Positions 1 to 5,476 of a stretch of 6,610 bases of DNA are shown here, piece after piece; position 1 is the stretch's first letter, and the number at the start of each line of letters is the position of its first letter. Both the position numbers and the translations under genes were made by a program. The notes under the pieces are model-generated. The model made no database searches, had not been told where the DNA came from, and saw only the letters and a program-made list of their open reading frames with translations. Source of the DNA: Fibrobacter sp. (GTDB taxonomy: Bacteria > Fibrobacterota > Fibrobacteria > Fibrobacterales > Fibrobacteraceae); NCBI GenBank assembly GCA_021443065.1, contig JABUUR010000242.1:1-6610 (forward strand), written 5' to 3'.

Positions 1-27
1 TTATTCAGCGACCCTGCGGATTGAGAG

Positions 28-48
28 ATCCCGGGTCAAGCCCGGGAT
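28..48. repeat. GC-rich palindrome 1 (REP-like)
   Basis: Perfect 8-bp inverted repeat: ATCCCGGG (28-35), 5-nt loop TCAAG, CCCGGGAT (41-48). It is followed by GACA, so its right arm belongs to the CCGGGATGACA word that recurs three more times, with small changes, up to base 158. It resembles the extragenic palindromes dispersed in many bacterial genomes. There is no T-run in either direction, so it is not a standard intrinsic terminator, though it could protect the 3' end of the ppa message. Confidence 0.75.
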
Positions 49-58
49 GACAATGGGG

Positions 59-73
59 GCCGGAAGTCCCGGC
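59..73. repeat. GC-rich palindrome 2
   Basis: Perfect 5-bp inverted repeat GCCGG (59-63), 5-nt loop AAGTC, CCGGC (69-73). It lies between palindromes 1 and 3 and shares their 5-nt loop size, so the three look like parts of one composite intergenic element. Confidence 0.55.
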
Positions 74-74
74 T

Positions 75-93
75 CCCCGGGGCAAGCCCGGGG
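75..93. repeat. GC-rich palindrome 3 (REP-like)
   Basis: Perfect 7-bp inverted repeat CCCCGGG (75-81), 5-nt loop GCAAG, CCCGGGG (87-93). The arm and loop closely match palindrome 1 (core CCCGGG, loop TCAAG versus GCAAG), which suggests a second, diverged copy of the same unit. It starts one base after palindrome 2 ends. Confidence 0.7.
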
Positions 94-103
94 CAGGCTT
101 AGA

Positions 104-158
104 CCGGGATGACACGCCAAGGTGGACGGGATGAAATGCCAAGGTGGCCGGTATGACA
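104..158. repeat. 22-bp tandem repeat, 2.5 copies
   Basis: Units at 104-125 and 126-147 match at 19 of 22 positions, differing at unit positions 1, 10 and 12. A third partial unit at 148-158 retains 10 of the first 11 bases. Each unit begins with a form of CCGGGATGACA and the two full ones end in GCCAAGGTGG. The starting word is the same as the right arm of palindrome 1, which links the tandem repeat to the palindromes on its left. Confidence 0.75.
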
Positions 159-178
159 GTCCGATTCTCCACCCAACA

Positions 179-206
179 CTACCTACTATCTGCTAACTAC
201 TGTCTA
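179..206 (-). repeat. 7-bp tandem repeat, 4 copies, abutting ppa stop
   Basis: Read on the minus strand, directly after the TAG stop of ppa, the sequence runs TAGACAG, TAGTTAG, CAGATAG, TAGGTAG. This is four heptamers fitting TAGNNAG with one mismatch (C at position 1 of the third). Because 7 is not a multiple of 3, the repeated TAG puts stop codons in different frames just past the gene. No protein or stable RNA fold is evident. Confidence 0.6.
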
Positions 207-797
207 CTAAATCAGTTCTTCTGGAGGAAGATTGTCGGTAGCCTCCGGCTCCTGATAGCGGGTTTCTGGAATCTGGACCTGATTCTGGAAATAGGCTCGG
301 TGGGCTACAATCACCTTTTCACGGGCAAACTCCGCATTCATCCACTCACCGATTTGAACATCCTTTCCTTCCAGTTCCTTGTAGTTCTGGAAAAAATTCC
401 TGGTAATGCGAAGGAACATTTGGTCTACATCGTGAATATCCTTGATGGGACGGGGATTGAACACAGGCACACCTAAAACCTTGTAATCCTTTTTTCCACC
501 ATCGGTCATATCGAGAGCGCCGATGACACGGCAGGTGCATACAGAGCCCGTCATCATGGAGGCGGGGCTGTAAATCAGCATATCCAGGGCATCGCCGTCA
601 TCCGCCTTGGTGCTGGGAATAAATCCGTAAGTGCAAGGATAGCTCATGGAGCTAAGCAGGCAACGGTCCAGACGAAACACGTGAAGACGTTCGTCATATT
701 CGTACTTCAAGTTGGTGTCCTTACCGATTTCTACGACACAGTCCACTTCGTAGGGATACTTTTTACCGATCGGCAAATCCAAATAGTTGATAGACAT
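207..797 (-). CDS. ppa: Inorganic pyrophosphatase, family I
   Basis: This soluble cytoplasmic enzyme hydrolyses pyrophosphate to two phosphates, pulling nucleic acid, protein and activated-sugar synthesis forward. The 196-residue product is slightly longer than the E. coli enzyme (about 175). The family signature DGDALD is at 67-72, with Ala where Pro is usual. Aligned by eye with E. coli PPase, the active-site residues are all present: E23, K31, E33, R45, Y53, Y57, D67, D69, D72, D99, D104, K106, Y139 and K140. The last 20 or so residues are an acidic, proline-containing tail without a motif. The ATG start is supported by GGAG (803-806) five bases upstream. A 127-bp gap with a candidate promoter separates it from the upstream Omp85 gene, so it is probably transcribed on its own. 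The stop codon runs straight into a 7-bp tandem repeat. Family I is clear; family II enzymes have a different fold and DHH motifs, which are absent here. Confidence 0.97.
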   Translation of the reverse strand: MSINYLDLPIGKKYPYEVDCVVEIGKDTNLKYEYDERLHVFRLDRCLLSSMSYPCTYGFIPSTKADDGDALDMLIYSPASMMTGSVCTCRVIGALDMTDGGKKDYKVLGVPVFNPRPIKDIHDVDQMFLRITRNFFQNYKELEGKDVQIGEWMNAEFAREKVIVAHRAYFQNQVQIPETRYQEPEATDNLPPEELI

Positions 798-854
798 CTT
801 TTCTCCATGGCCCGACTTACAGGACCTTTTTCTCTTTTATCAATGCGACTTGTA

Positions 855-885
855 CAAATTTAACATTTTGAACAAATTCCGTAAA
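855..885 (-). promoter_or_regulatory. Candidate ppa promoter
   Basis: On the minus strand TTTACG (880-885) is followed after 17 bp by TAAATT (857-862), each matching 4 of 6 of the sigma70 hexamers. The same -10 region reads TAAATTTG (855-862), a perfect fit to TAnnTTTG, the Bacteroidota -7 element. Transcription would start near 848 and give a leader of about 50 nt carrying the GGAG ribosome site. The word ACAAATT occurs three times here on the plus strand (854-860, 872-878, 894-900), so part of the match could reflect AT-rich repetition. Confidence 0.5.
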
Positions 886-924
886 GGATTTTTACAAATT
901 TCGTTCTTTTTGATAAAAAAGTAT

Positions 925-2208
925 TTATCGGCTTCGCCAACGGGAAGATATTGTTTTGTCAAACAGTCCGAAATGAAAAACCGGTTCACCGCGGTCAGGG
1001 CTGTACCCCACTTCAAGGCGAACCCGGTCCAGCGCCGGGATAATCAGATGAACACCTCCATAGACCGCACCTTCAAAATCATCCCAATGAGGGTTGCCCT
1101 CATCCCAAAGCACGCTTCCATCCAGGCCAGCAACAAGTTGCAAACCGTAAAAGAAATTGATACCAAAGACGCTGGCCGAACGACGTTCCAGCAGAACATA
1201 ACGTTCTTCCAAAGTCAAAAGCATTTCGTGAACACCCAGGCTCAAAGAATCCGCCTCATGTCCACGGAAAGTATTTGCACCACCGTGATAGAAATAATCA
1301 TAGGCGGCCACGACCCCAGGACGATAGCGGAACAAGGCAGTAGCACCAGTAATAAAGCGGCCAACCGTCCCATAGCCTTTTGCATCCCAAAGAACTTCCC
1401 AGTAGTTTTCTCCCTTGTGGTTTTCGCCCACGCCCGCTCCCACATGGGTCAACATGTACTCCAGGTAAAGGCCCTTTCGAGAATCCAGTTCGGAGTCGCG
1501 CCTGTCAAAAATAAAACCCACGCCGATTTCCGGCAAGTGGCCCGCCCCACCTTCCAAAAAGCGGTATGCACCGGAAATCAACAGATAAAAACGTTTGTTC
1601 AATTCTATGTTCAAGTCCAGGTCAGCAAGCCAACTGGCGTCCTGGAACTTCCGCAAGTTGTCCCAGCTGTCCGTGCGAAGAAATTCAAAATTCCATCCCA
1701 CGGGCAAGCCCAGCAAATAAGGCGAACTGGCGTACAACGCATACTCGTTACGGTCAAAGAACGGGTCTACCGATGTACGATATTGGACCTCGAGCCGAAT
1801 ATCCTCCCCCAGGATATTCAAGTTGGCCAAGGCAAGGCCCAGCATCAAGCCGTCGCGGTCCGTCTTCTTGCCGGCGGGGGCAGGAATCCAGCGGAAAATT
1901 TCCTTGAGATGGTAAGTCAGTTCCACCGTCCCATTTTCCAAAGATTCGCATGAAGTAAAAATTTCGGTAAACAGGTCCAGGTCCTGAAGTTTCAGTTTTT
2001 CTGCCTGGAACTTTTGAACGGAGTAAGCCTCTCCAATCTTGTTCTGCAGTTCACGCTCCACCACACGCTTTTTCGTGTGATTCAAGCCATCCAGTTTGAT
2101 GTCCCCCACAACAGCGCCCTCGGCACATTCCCCGCCAAAGGACAGAACCGGCAAGCCAAGAAAGACTAAACCAAGTACAAGACCCACAATGGCAGAAAAA
2201 CTTTTCAT
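925..2208 (-). CDS. Omp85/BamA-superfamily outer-membrane protein, one POTRA
   Basis: Predicted outer-membrane beta-barrel of 427 residues. Residues 1-25 form a Sec signal peptide (Lys, then a Leu/Val/Gly-rich core ending near LSFGG). Residues about 32-105 look like a single POTRA domain (starting VVGDIKLDGLNHTKK), and about 115-416 form the barrel. Family landmarks are FDRRD (234-238) with a nearby RKG, and GGANTFRGH (309-317), matching the loop-6 Omp85 motif with RGH in place of the usual RGF/RGY. The last strand is FHFGLF (411-416), followed by an 11-residue basic tail. BamA has five POTRAs, TamA three and TpsB/FhaC two, so this is a minimal member and its client is unknown. ATG at 2208 is preferred to an in-frame TTG at 2235: the TTG lies only 2 bases past the putative promoter box, and only the ATG puts the signal peptide at the N-terminus. 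The ribosome site is weak (AGGG at 2220-2223). C28 and C87 flank the POTRA region and could form a disulfide. Confidence 0.85.
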   Translation of the reverse strand: MKSFSAIVGLVLGLVFLGLPVLSFGGECAEGAVVGDIKLDGLNHTKKRVVERELQNKIGEAYSVQKFQAEKLKLQDLDLFTEIFTSCESLENGTVELTYHLKEIFRWIPAPAGKKTDRDGLMLGLALANLNILGEDIRLEVQYRTSVDPFFDRNEYALYASSPYLLGLPVGWNFEFLRTDSWDNLRKFQDASWLADLDLNIELNKRFYLLISGAYRFLEGGAGHLPEIGVGFIFDRRDSELDSRKGLYLEYMLTHVGAGVGENHKGENYWEVLWDAKGYGTVGRFITGATALFRYRPGVVAAYDYFYHGGANTFRGHEADSLSLGVHEMLLTLEERYVLLERRSASVFGINFFYGLQLVAGLDGSVLWDEGNPHWDDFEGAVYGGVHLIIPALDRVRLEVGYSPDRGEPVFHFGLFDKTISSRWRSR

Positions 2209-2237
2209 TACGCGCGACACCCTGTTTACATTCAAGG

Positions 2238-2268
2238 CAAATTTAAAAATATTCCCCCGTTACACCAA
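2238..2268 (-). promoter_or_regulatory. Candidate promoter of the Omp85 gene
   Basis: The minus strand carries TAAATTTG (2238-2245), identical to the box before ppa and a perfect TAnnTTTG match. TTG lies 20 bp upstream (2266-2268), and a full TTTG lies 23 bp upstream (2269-2272). Transcription would start near 2230, leaving a leader of about 20 nt before the ATG at 2208. It shares the 2209-2355 intergenic region with the divergent plus-strand promoter. Confidence 0.45.
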
Positions 2269-2284
2269 CAAACTTTGCTTTTTC

Positions 2285-2327
2285 TTGAGACATATTCTCT
2301 CACTCGTATTTGATTTTTTTATTTTTG
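2285..2327 (+). promoter_or_regulatory. Candidate promoter region of the 155-aa gene
   Basis: There are two overlapping possibilities. TATTTTTG (2320-2327) fits TAnnTTTG and sits 28 bp before the ATG, but has no clear TTTG at the expected upstream distance. Alternatively, TTGAGA (2285-2290) is followed after 16 bp by TATTTG (2307-2312), a weak sigma70-like pair. The stretch is T-rich, so chance matches are likely. Some promoter must lie here because the upstream gene is divergent. Confidence 0.35.
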
Positions 2328-2355
2328 GGCACGTCAATAGAAAAGAGGTGTTTTC

Positions 2356-2823
2356 ATGTTAGACTTTCTCGCCAACAACTGGCCCTACTTGTTAGCAATC
2401 GTTTTGGTTGTTGTCGTCATTTTTGTCATCCGCGGAGTTCGTAAGGCTCTCAAGGAAGGCGGTGGCGCATTCAATCTCGAGACCATCAAAAAGAACACCG
2501 AACCCAACTTTGCAGCCCTCAAGCAAAAATCCCAGGCACTGCTGGCAGATGCCGACATGATTTGCGAAGTCAAGGAAGGCAGTAACTTTGTCGTCCCTAA
2601 GAAGGAAGACATCAAGTTCTTCCGTCGCGCTGTTTCCCAGAAGTACAAGCTGGCCATGTTCCTTGTCCCGGGGACGAATAAAGTCGCCTATTTCTTCTGC
2701 AAGACCGATGCAGGCGTCAAGCGTCGTATCGAAAACCTGGTCATCAACCAGAAATTCCGCGAAGGTAAAAAGCCCTACATCGACGTAGCCACCGGCGAAA
2801 AATTGAAATACCCCAGGGCCTAG
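2356..2823 (+). CDS. Unknown single-pass membrane protein
   Basis: I do not recognise this 155-residue protein. Residues about 9-26 form one hydrophobic segment rich in Val, Ile and Leu, followed at once by a basic run (RGVRKALK). By the positive-inside rule this places the N-terminus outside and the remaining 125 or so residues in the cytoplasm. That part is Lys-rich, with a Gly stretch after the membrane segment, a short helical-looking region (about 42-70) and alternating hydrophobic strands such as KLAMFLV and KVAYFFC. Cysteines are at 70 and 115. It carries no lipobox, catalytic motif or repeat that I can name. A good ribosome site, GAGGTG (2345-2350), lies 5 bases before the ATG. The gene is a single transcription unit: divergent from the Omp85 gene on the left and closed by an intrinsic terminator on the right. 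Codon use and frame are clean, so it is very likely a real gene, but its function is open. Confidence 0.88.
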   Translation: MLDFLANNWPYLLAIVLVVVVIFVIRGVRKALKEGGGAFNLETIKKNTEPNFAALKQKSQALLADADMICEVKEGSNFVVPKKEDIKFFRRAVSQKYKLAMFLVPGTNKVAYFFCKTDAGVKRRIENLVINQKFREGKKPYIDVATGEKLKYPRA

Positions 2824-2843
2824 GCAAAATTCAAATCTAAAAA

Positions 2844-2876
2844 TTGCGCGATAAAGGTCGCGCTTTTTTTATCTTG
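2844..2876 (+). promoter_or_regulatory. Candidate hrpB promoter overlapping the terminator
   Basis: TATCTTG (2870-2876) resembles TAnnTTTG with one T missing. TTGCGC (2844-2849) lies 20 bp upstream, within the left arm of the terminator hairpin. Only 17 bases separate the T-run from the hrpB ATG (2888), so an hrpB promoter must either overlap the terminator or lie upstream of it. Initiation here would give a leader of only a few nucleotides. Confidence 0.35.
2846..2870 (+). terminator. Rho-independent terminator
   Basis: Perfect 6-bp stem GCGCGA (2846-2851) with TCGCGC (2858-2863) around a 6-nt loop TAAAGG, followed directly by seven T residues (2864-2870). It begins 22 bases after the stop of the 155-aa gene. 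An A-rich stretch lies upstream of the stem. It should separate that gene from hrpB and overlaps the likely hrpB promoter. Confidence 0.9.
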
Positions 2877-2887
2877 CGAAGCACACC

Positions 2888-5473
2888 ATGTCCAGAAGTT
2901 ACAAAGACCTTGCCATAGCAGAAGAAGAGCACAAACTAGAAGATGCTCTCCAGCAATCCAGGAACCTCCTTGTAGAAGCCCCCACCGGATCTGGCAAATC
3001 TTTGTTTATCCCCTGGTTCTTGAGCAGGCACTGCCAGGGGCGCGTAGTCGTATTGCAGCCCAGAAGAATCGCCGCACTGTCCCTGGCGCAATATTCCGCA
3101 AAACTCCACTGCGAAAGTTGCGGCAACACCGTCGGTTACCAGTTCCGGCAAGAAACATGCAAAAGTGCCGGCACAAGAATCCTGTTCCAAACTTACGGAA
3201 ACTTTTTGCAGGAACTGCTCCATGGGAAAATGGACGCCGACTGGGTGGTGTTTGACGAATACCACGAGCGAAAAGCAGACATGGATTTGCTGTTCAGTTA
3301 TTTGCTGAAACTGCAATCCACAGGTTCTGACAAGGTTTCCGCTCCACGGTTGGCCGTCATGAGTGCAAAACTCAATCGTGAGGAGATGGAAAAATCCCTG
3401 GGGGTAAAATGCCTGGAAATGGGACACCCTCTTTACCCGGTCCAGATTATCAACCAGAATCCCGTGGCCGGCAACACCCAGGAAGCCGAGGTGATCCGCG
3501 GGCTGCGGACCTTGTATATGAACGGCATCTGGAAAACCACCCTGGTGTTTCTTCCGGGCAAGGGGGAAATCGCCCGGTGCCATAGCGCTGCCGAAGAAGC
3601 CCTCGGTTCCAACGCCGCAGAATACCTGGATCTATACGGCGGGCAGGATAGAGAAACCCAGGACAGGATTTTCGAAGAAACGGAACGACCCCGCGTCATT
3701 TTTACCACCAACATCGCAGAGACATCCATTACCGTTCCCAACGTCAGCGGAGTCATCGACAGCGGAGTCGAACGAGTCAGCGAATATGACGACAGCGAAA
3801 AGGTGAACGTACTTCGGACAGCATCCATTTCCATGCAGAACGCCATACAGCGCTCCGGACGTTCCGGACGAACTCAAAATGGCTGCGCAATCCGCCTCTG
3901 GAGCGAAGATGCCGAAAAGCGCATGCCCAAGGGTATAGTTCCCGAAGTAATCCAGATCGAGCCCTCGGAATTCCTATTGCAAAAAACGGCATTGGAAAAA
4001 ACTTTGTCCGACAAGCGCGGCAAAGTCTATCAACTGGAATTACCTACACCTTTGCCACCAGGCCGTCAGCAATCTGCAGAAAAGTTCCTTGCACGCATCG
4101 GAATGCTCGCCGGCGGAACCATTACGGAACTGGGGCTCAAGGCGATACAGTCCCCCATGGGCAATGTTTCCTTGGCCTTGATTCTAGCTTCCGCAAAAAG
4201 CGTTGACGACCTGCCCGACTTGATGCTTTCTGCAATGGCATGGATTCACGCCGGTACAGAAACCGTACAAAAGTCCAAGATTCCCTTGAACCTGCTGACC
4301 TTGGCAAAAGACACGCTTTCAAGAAGCATGAATGTTCCTCGTGAGGTGTCCATGACGTTGCGACAATTGCAGGACTACCGAAAAGAGATTTTCGGGGAAC
4401 GTCATAACACCGCTCCCGGCAATGGCAATGCGACAATCCCGCAAGACCTTCGAATTATCAAGGAACTGACGAGGGCATTTCCGGACCGCGTGGCAACCCC
4501 TGCAGGCGACGTGTACAAGTTGCCCAACCAGAACATCATACGACTGCAAACTGCGGAGCCGCCCTACGCACTGCTCGCGATAAGCATGCTGCGTACCGGA
4601 GGCGCAAACAAGTCGGAACTCCGGGTCAGCCTTTACGTTCCCGTCCCCAGGGAACTTATGGAAACATCCGATGCCGCCGTCAGTTACGAGCTGCTGTGGC
4701 GCAACGGGCAGGAACGTTTTATCGGGGTAGAAATTCAAAGCGATGGGGATGGTCGCGAACTTGCTCGCAAGGAAATTCTCCCGCAGGAGGCCTCCCCCAA
4801 GGTTCTCGCCACCCTCAAGGGGCTTACCGTAAGCGCCTGGGACGAAAAGTTGGGAAAAGAAAACTGGACGGGTCGCTACCATACGGAAGCCGTAGAAACA
4901 TTGCTCATCAAGATGCGTCTTGCAGCCAGGCTCTACCCGGAGTACGGCCTGCCGGAATTCAACGTCGAAGACATGGAACTTATTTTCGACGAGTTCACAA
5001 ACGGAGTGTTTCTGCTTCGGGATCTGAACGAAGACCGCTACCGCGCAATCATCGAGGACTACTTCGGCAAGGGCATGCTCCAATGGCTGTCAAGAACATT
5101 CCCCGACCACTTTACGCTTCCCAACGGCAAGCGGGCCCGCTACACCTACCAGCAGGTGGCCGCACCCGAGCCCTCCACCACGGGGAATAACCTGGTCACC
5201 CAAAGTACCGACGGCGTACTCATCGAAATTTCCGCACGCATCGAAGACTTTATGCAGATGGACCGCACGTCGCAAAAATGCACACCCCTGCAAGGCCAGC
5301 ATTCCATCGCCGACGGAAAACTCAAGGTCCGCTACGACATCCTGGCCCCGAATTTCCGCACCATGCAAAAAACCTGGGACTTGACCGGATTTTGGCAGAA
5401 CACCTATCCAGAAATTCGAAAGGAACTGCGGGGCCGCTACCCCAAGCACCCCTGGCCAGAAAGCGTCCTCTGA
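2888..5473 (+). CDS. hrpB: ATP-dependent RNA helicase-like protein HrpB (DEAH box)
   Basis: Superfamily 2 DEAH-box helicase of 861 residues; HrpB proteins are usually about 810-850. The first RecA-like domain carries motif I APTGSGKS (31-38), Ia QPRR (57-60), II DEYH (123-126) and III SAK (159-161, normally SAT). The second carries FLPGKGE (221-227), motif V TNIAETS (274-280) and motif VI QRSGRSGR (321-328, usually QRAGRAGR). Helical domains follow, starting near PTPLPPGRQ and FLARIGML. The HrpB-specific C-terminal domain closes the protein, with DLTGFWQ and the hallmark ending RYPKHPWP. This ending, and the absence of the HrpA extension, separate it from HrpA (about 1300 residues). An apparent linker rich in Pro, Ser, Thr and Asn lies before the last C-terminal segment. 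C75, C78 and C91 sit between motifs Ia and II, where the E. coli protein has no CxxC. The bacterial role of HrpB is poorly defined. The ATG fits the family N-terminus but has no clear Shine-Dalgarno sequence. The gene ends 3 bp from the stop of a convergent gene. Confidence 0.95.
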   Translation: MSRSYKDLAIAEEEHKLEDALQQSRNLLVEAPTGSGKSLFIPWFLSRHCQGRVVVLQPRRIAALSLAQYSAKLHCESCGNTVGYQFRQETCKSAGTRILFQTYGNFLQELLHGKMDADWVVFDEYHERKADMDLLFSYLLKLQSTGSDKVSAPRLAVMSAKLNREEMEKSLGVKCLEMGHPLYPVQIINQNPVAGNTQEAEVIRGLRTLYMNGIWKTTLVFLPGKGEIARCHSAAEEALGSNAAEYLDLYGGQDRETQDRIFEETERPRVIFTTNIAETSITVPNVSGVIDSGVERVSEYDDSEKVNVLRTASISMQNAIQRSGRSGRTQNGCAIRLWSEDAEKRMPKGIVPEVIQIEPSEFLLQKTALEKTLSDKRGKVYQLELPTPLPPGRQQSAEKFLARIGMLAGGTITELGLKAIQSPMGNVSLALILASAKSVDDLPDLMLSAMAWIHAGTETVQKSKIPLNLLTLAKDTLSRSMNVPREVSMTLRQLQDYRKEIFGERHNTAPGNGNATIPQDLRIIKELTRAFPDRVATPAGDVYKLPNQNIIRLQTAEPPYALLAISMLRTGGANKSELRVSLYVPVPRELMETSDAAVSYELLWRNGQERFIGVEIQSDGDGRELARKEILPQEASPKVLATLKGLTVSAWDEKLGKENWTGRYHTEAVETLLIKMRLAARLYPEYGLPEFNVEDMELIFDEFTNGVFLLRDLNEDRYRAIIEDYFGKGMLQWLSRTFPDHFTLPNGKRARYTYQQVAAPEPSTTGNNLVTQSTDGVLIEISARIEDFMQMDRTSQKCTPLQGQHSIADGKLKVRYDILAPNFRTMQKTWDLTGFWQNTYPEIRKELRGRYPKHPWPESVL

Positions 5474-5476
5474 TTT

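Noticed and set aside
1..24. Possible C-terminus of a plus-strand gene entering from the left (reads LFSDPAD then TGA)
   Set aside because: Eight codons are too few to tell a gene end from repeat-rich intergenic sequence, and no family motif is visible.
28..93. Palindromes as an intrinsic terminator for ppa
   Set aside because: The stems are strong but no T-run follows on the minus strand, and they start more than 110 bases past the ppa stop.
28..206. CRISPR array
   Set aside because: Repeat units are 22 and 7 bp in direct tandem without unique spacers of regular length, and no cas gene is present.
911..940. Terminator for the Omp85 gene (TTGGC-GAA-GCCGA stem at the stop codon followed by a T-run)
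   Set aside because: The stem is 5 bp including a G-T pair, lies within the last codons, and the T-run starts several bases after it. An alternative GATAAA/TTTATC stem is all A/T except one pair. The evidence is too weak to call.
787..1953. Long plus-strand open frame (388 codons) antisense to the Omp85 gene
   Set aside because: It lies almost entirely opposite a well-supported coding frame, shows no recognisable domain, and has a composition typical of an antisense shadow. The minus-strand frame has a signal peptide and Omp85 motifs.
4319..5083. Minus-strand 254-codon open frame inside hrpB
   Set aside because: It is fully embedded in the helicase gene, has no family resemblance and lacks a convincing ribosome site. 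It is a codon-bias shadow.
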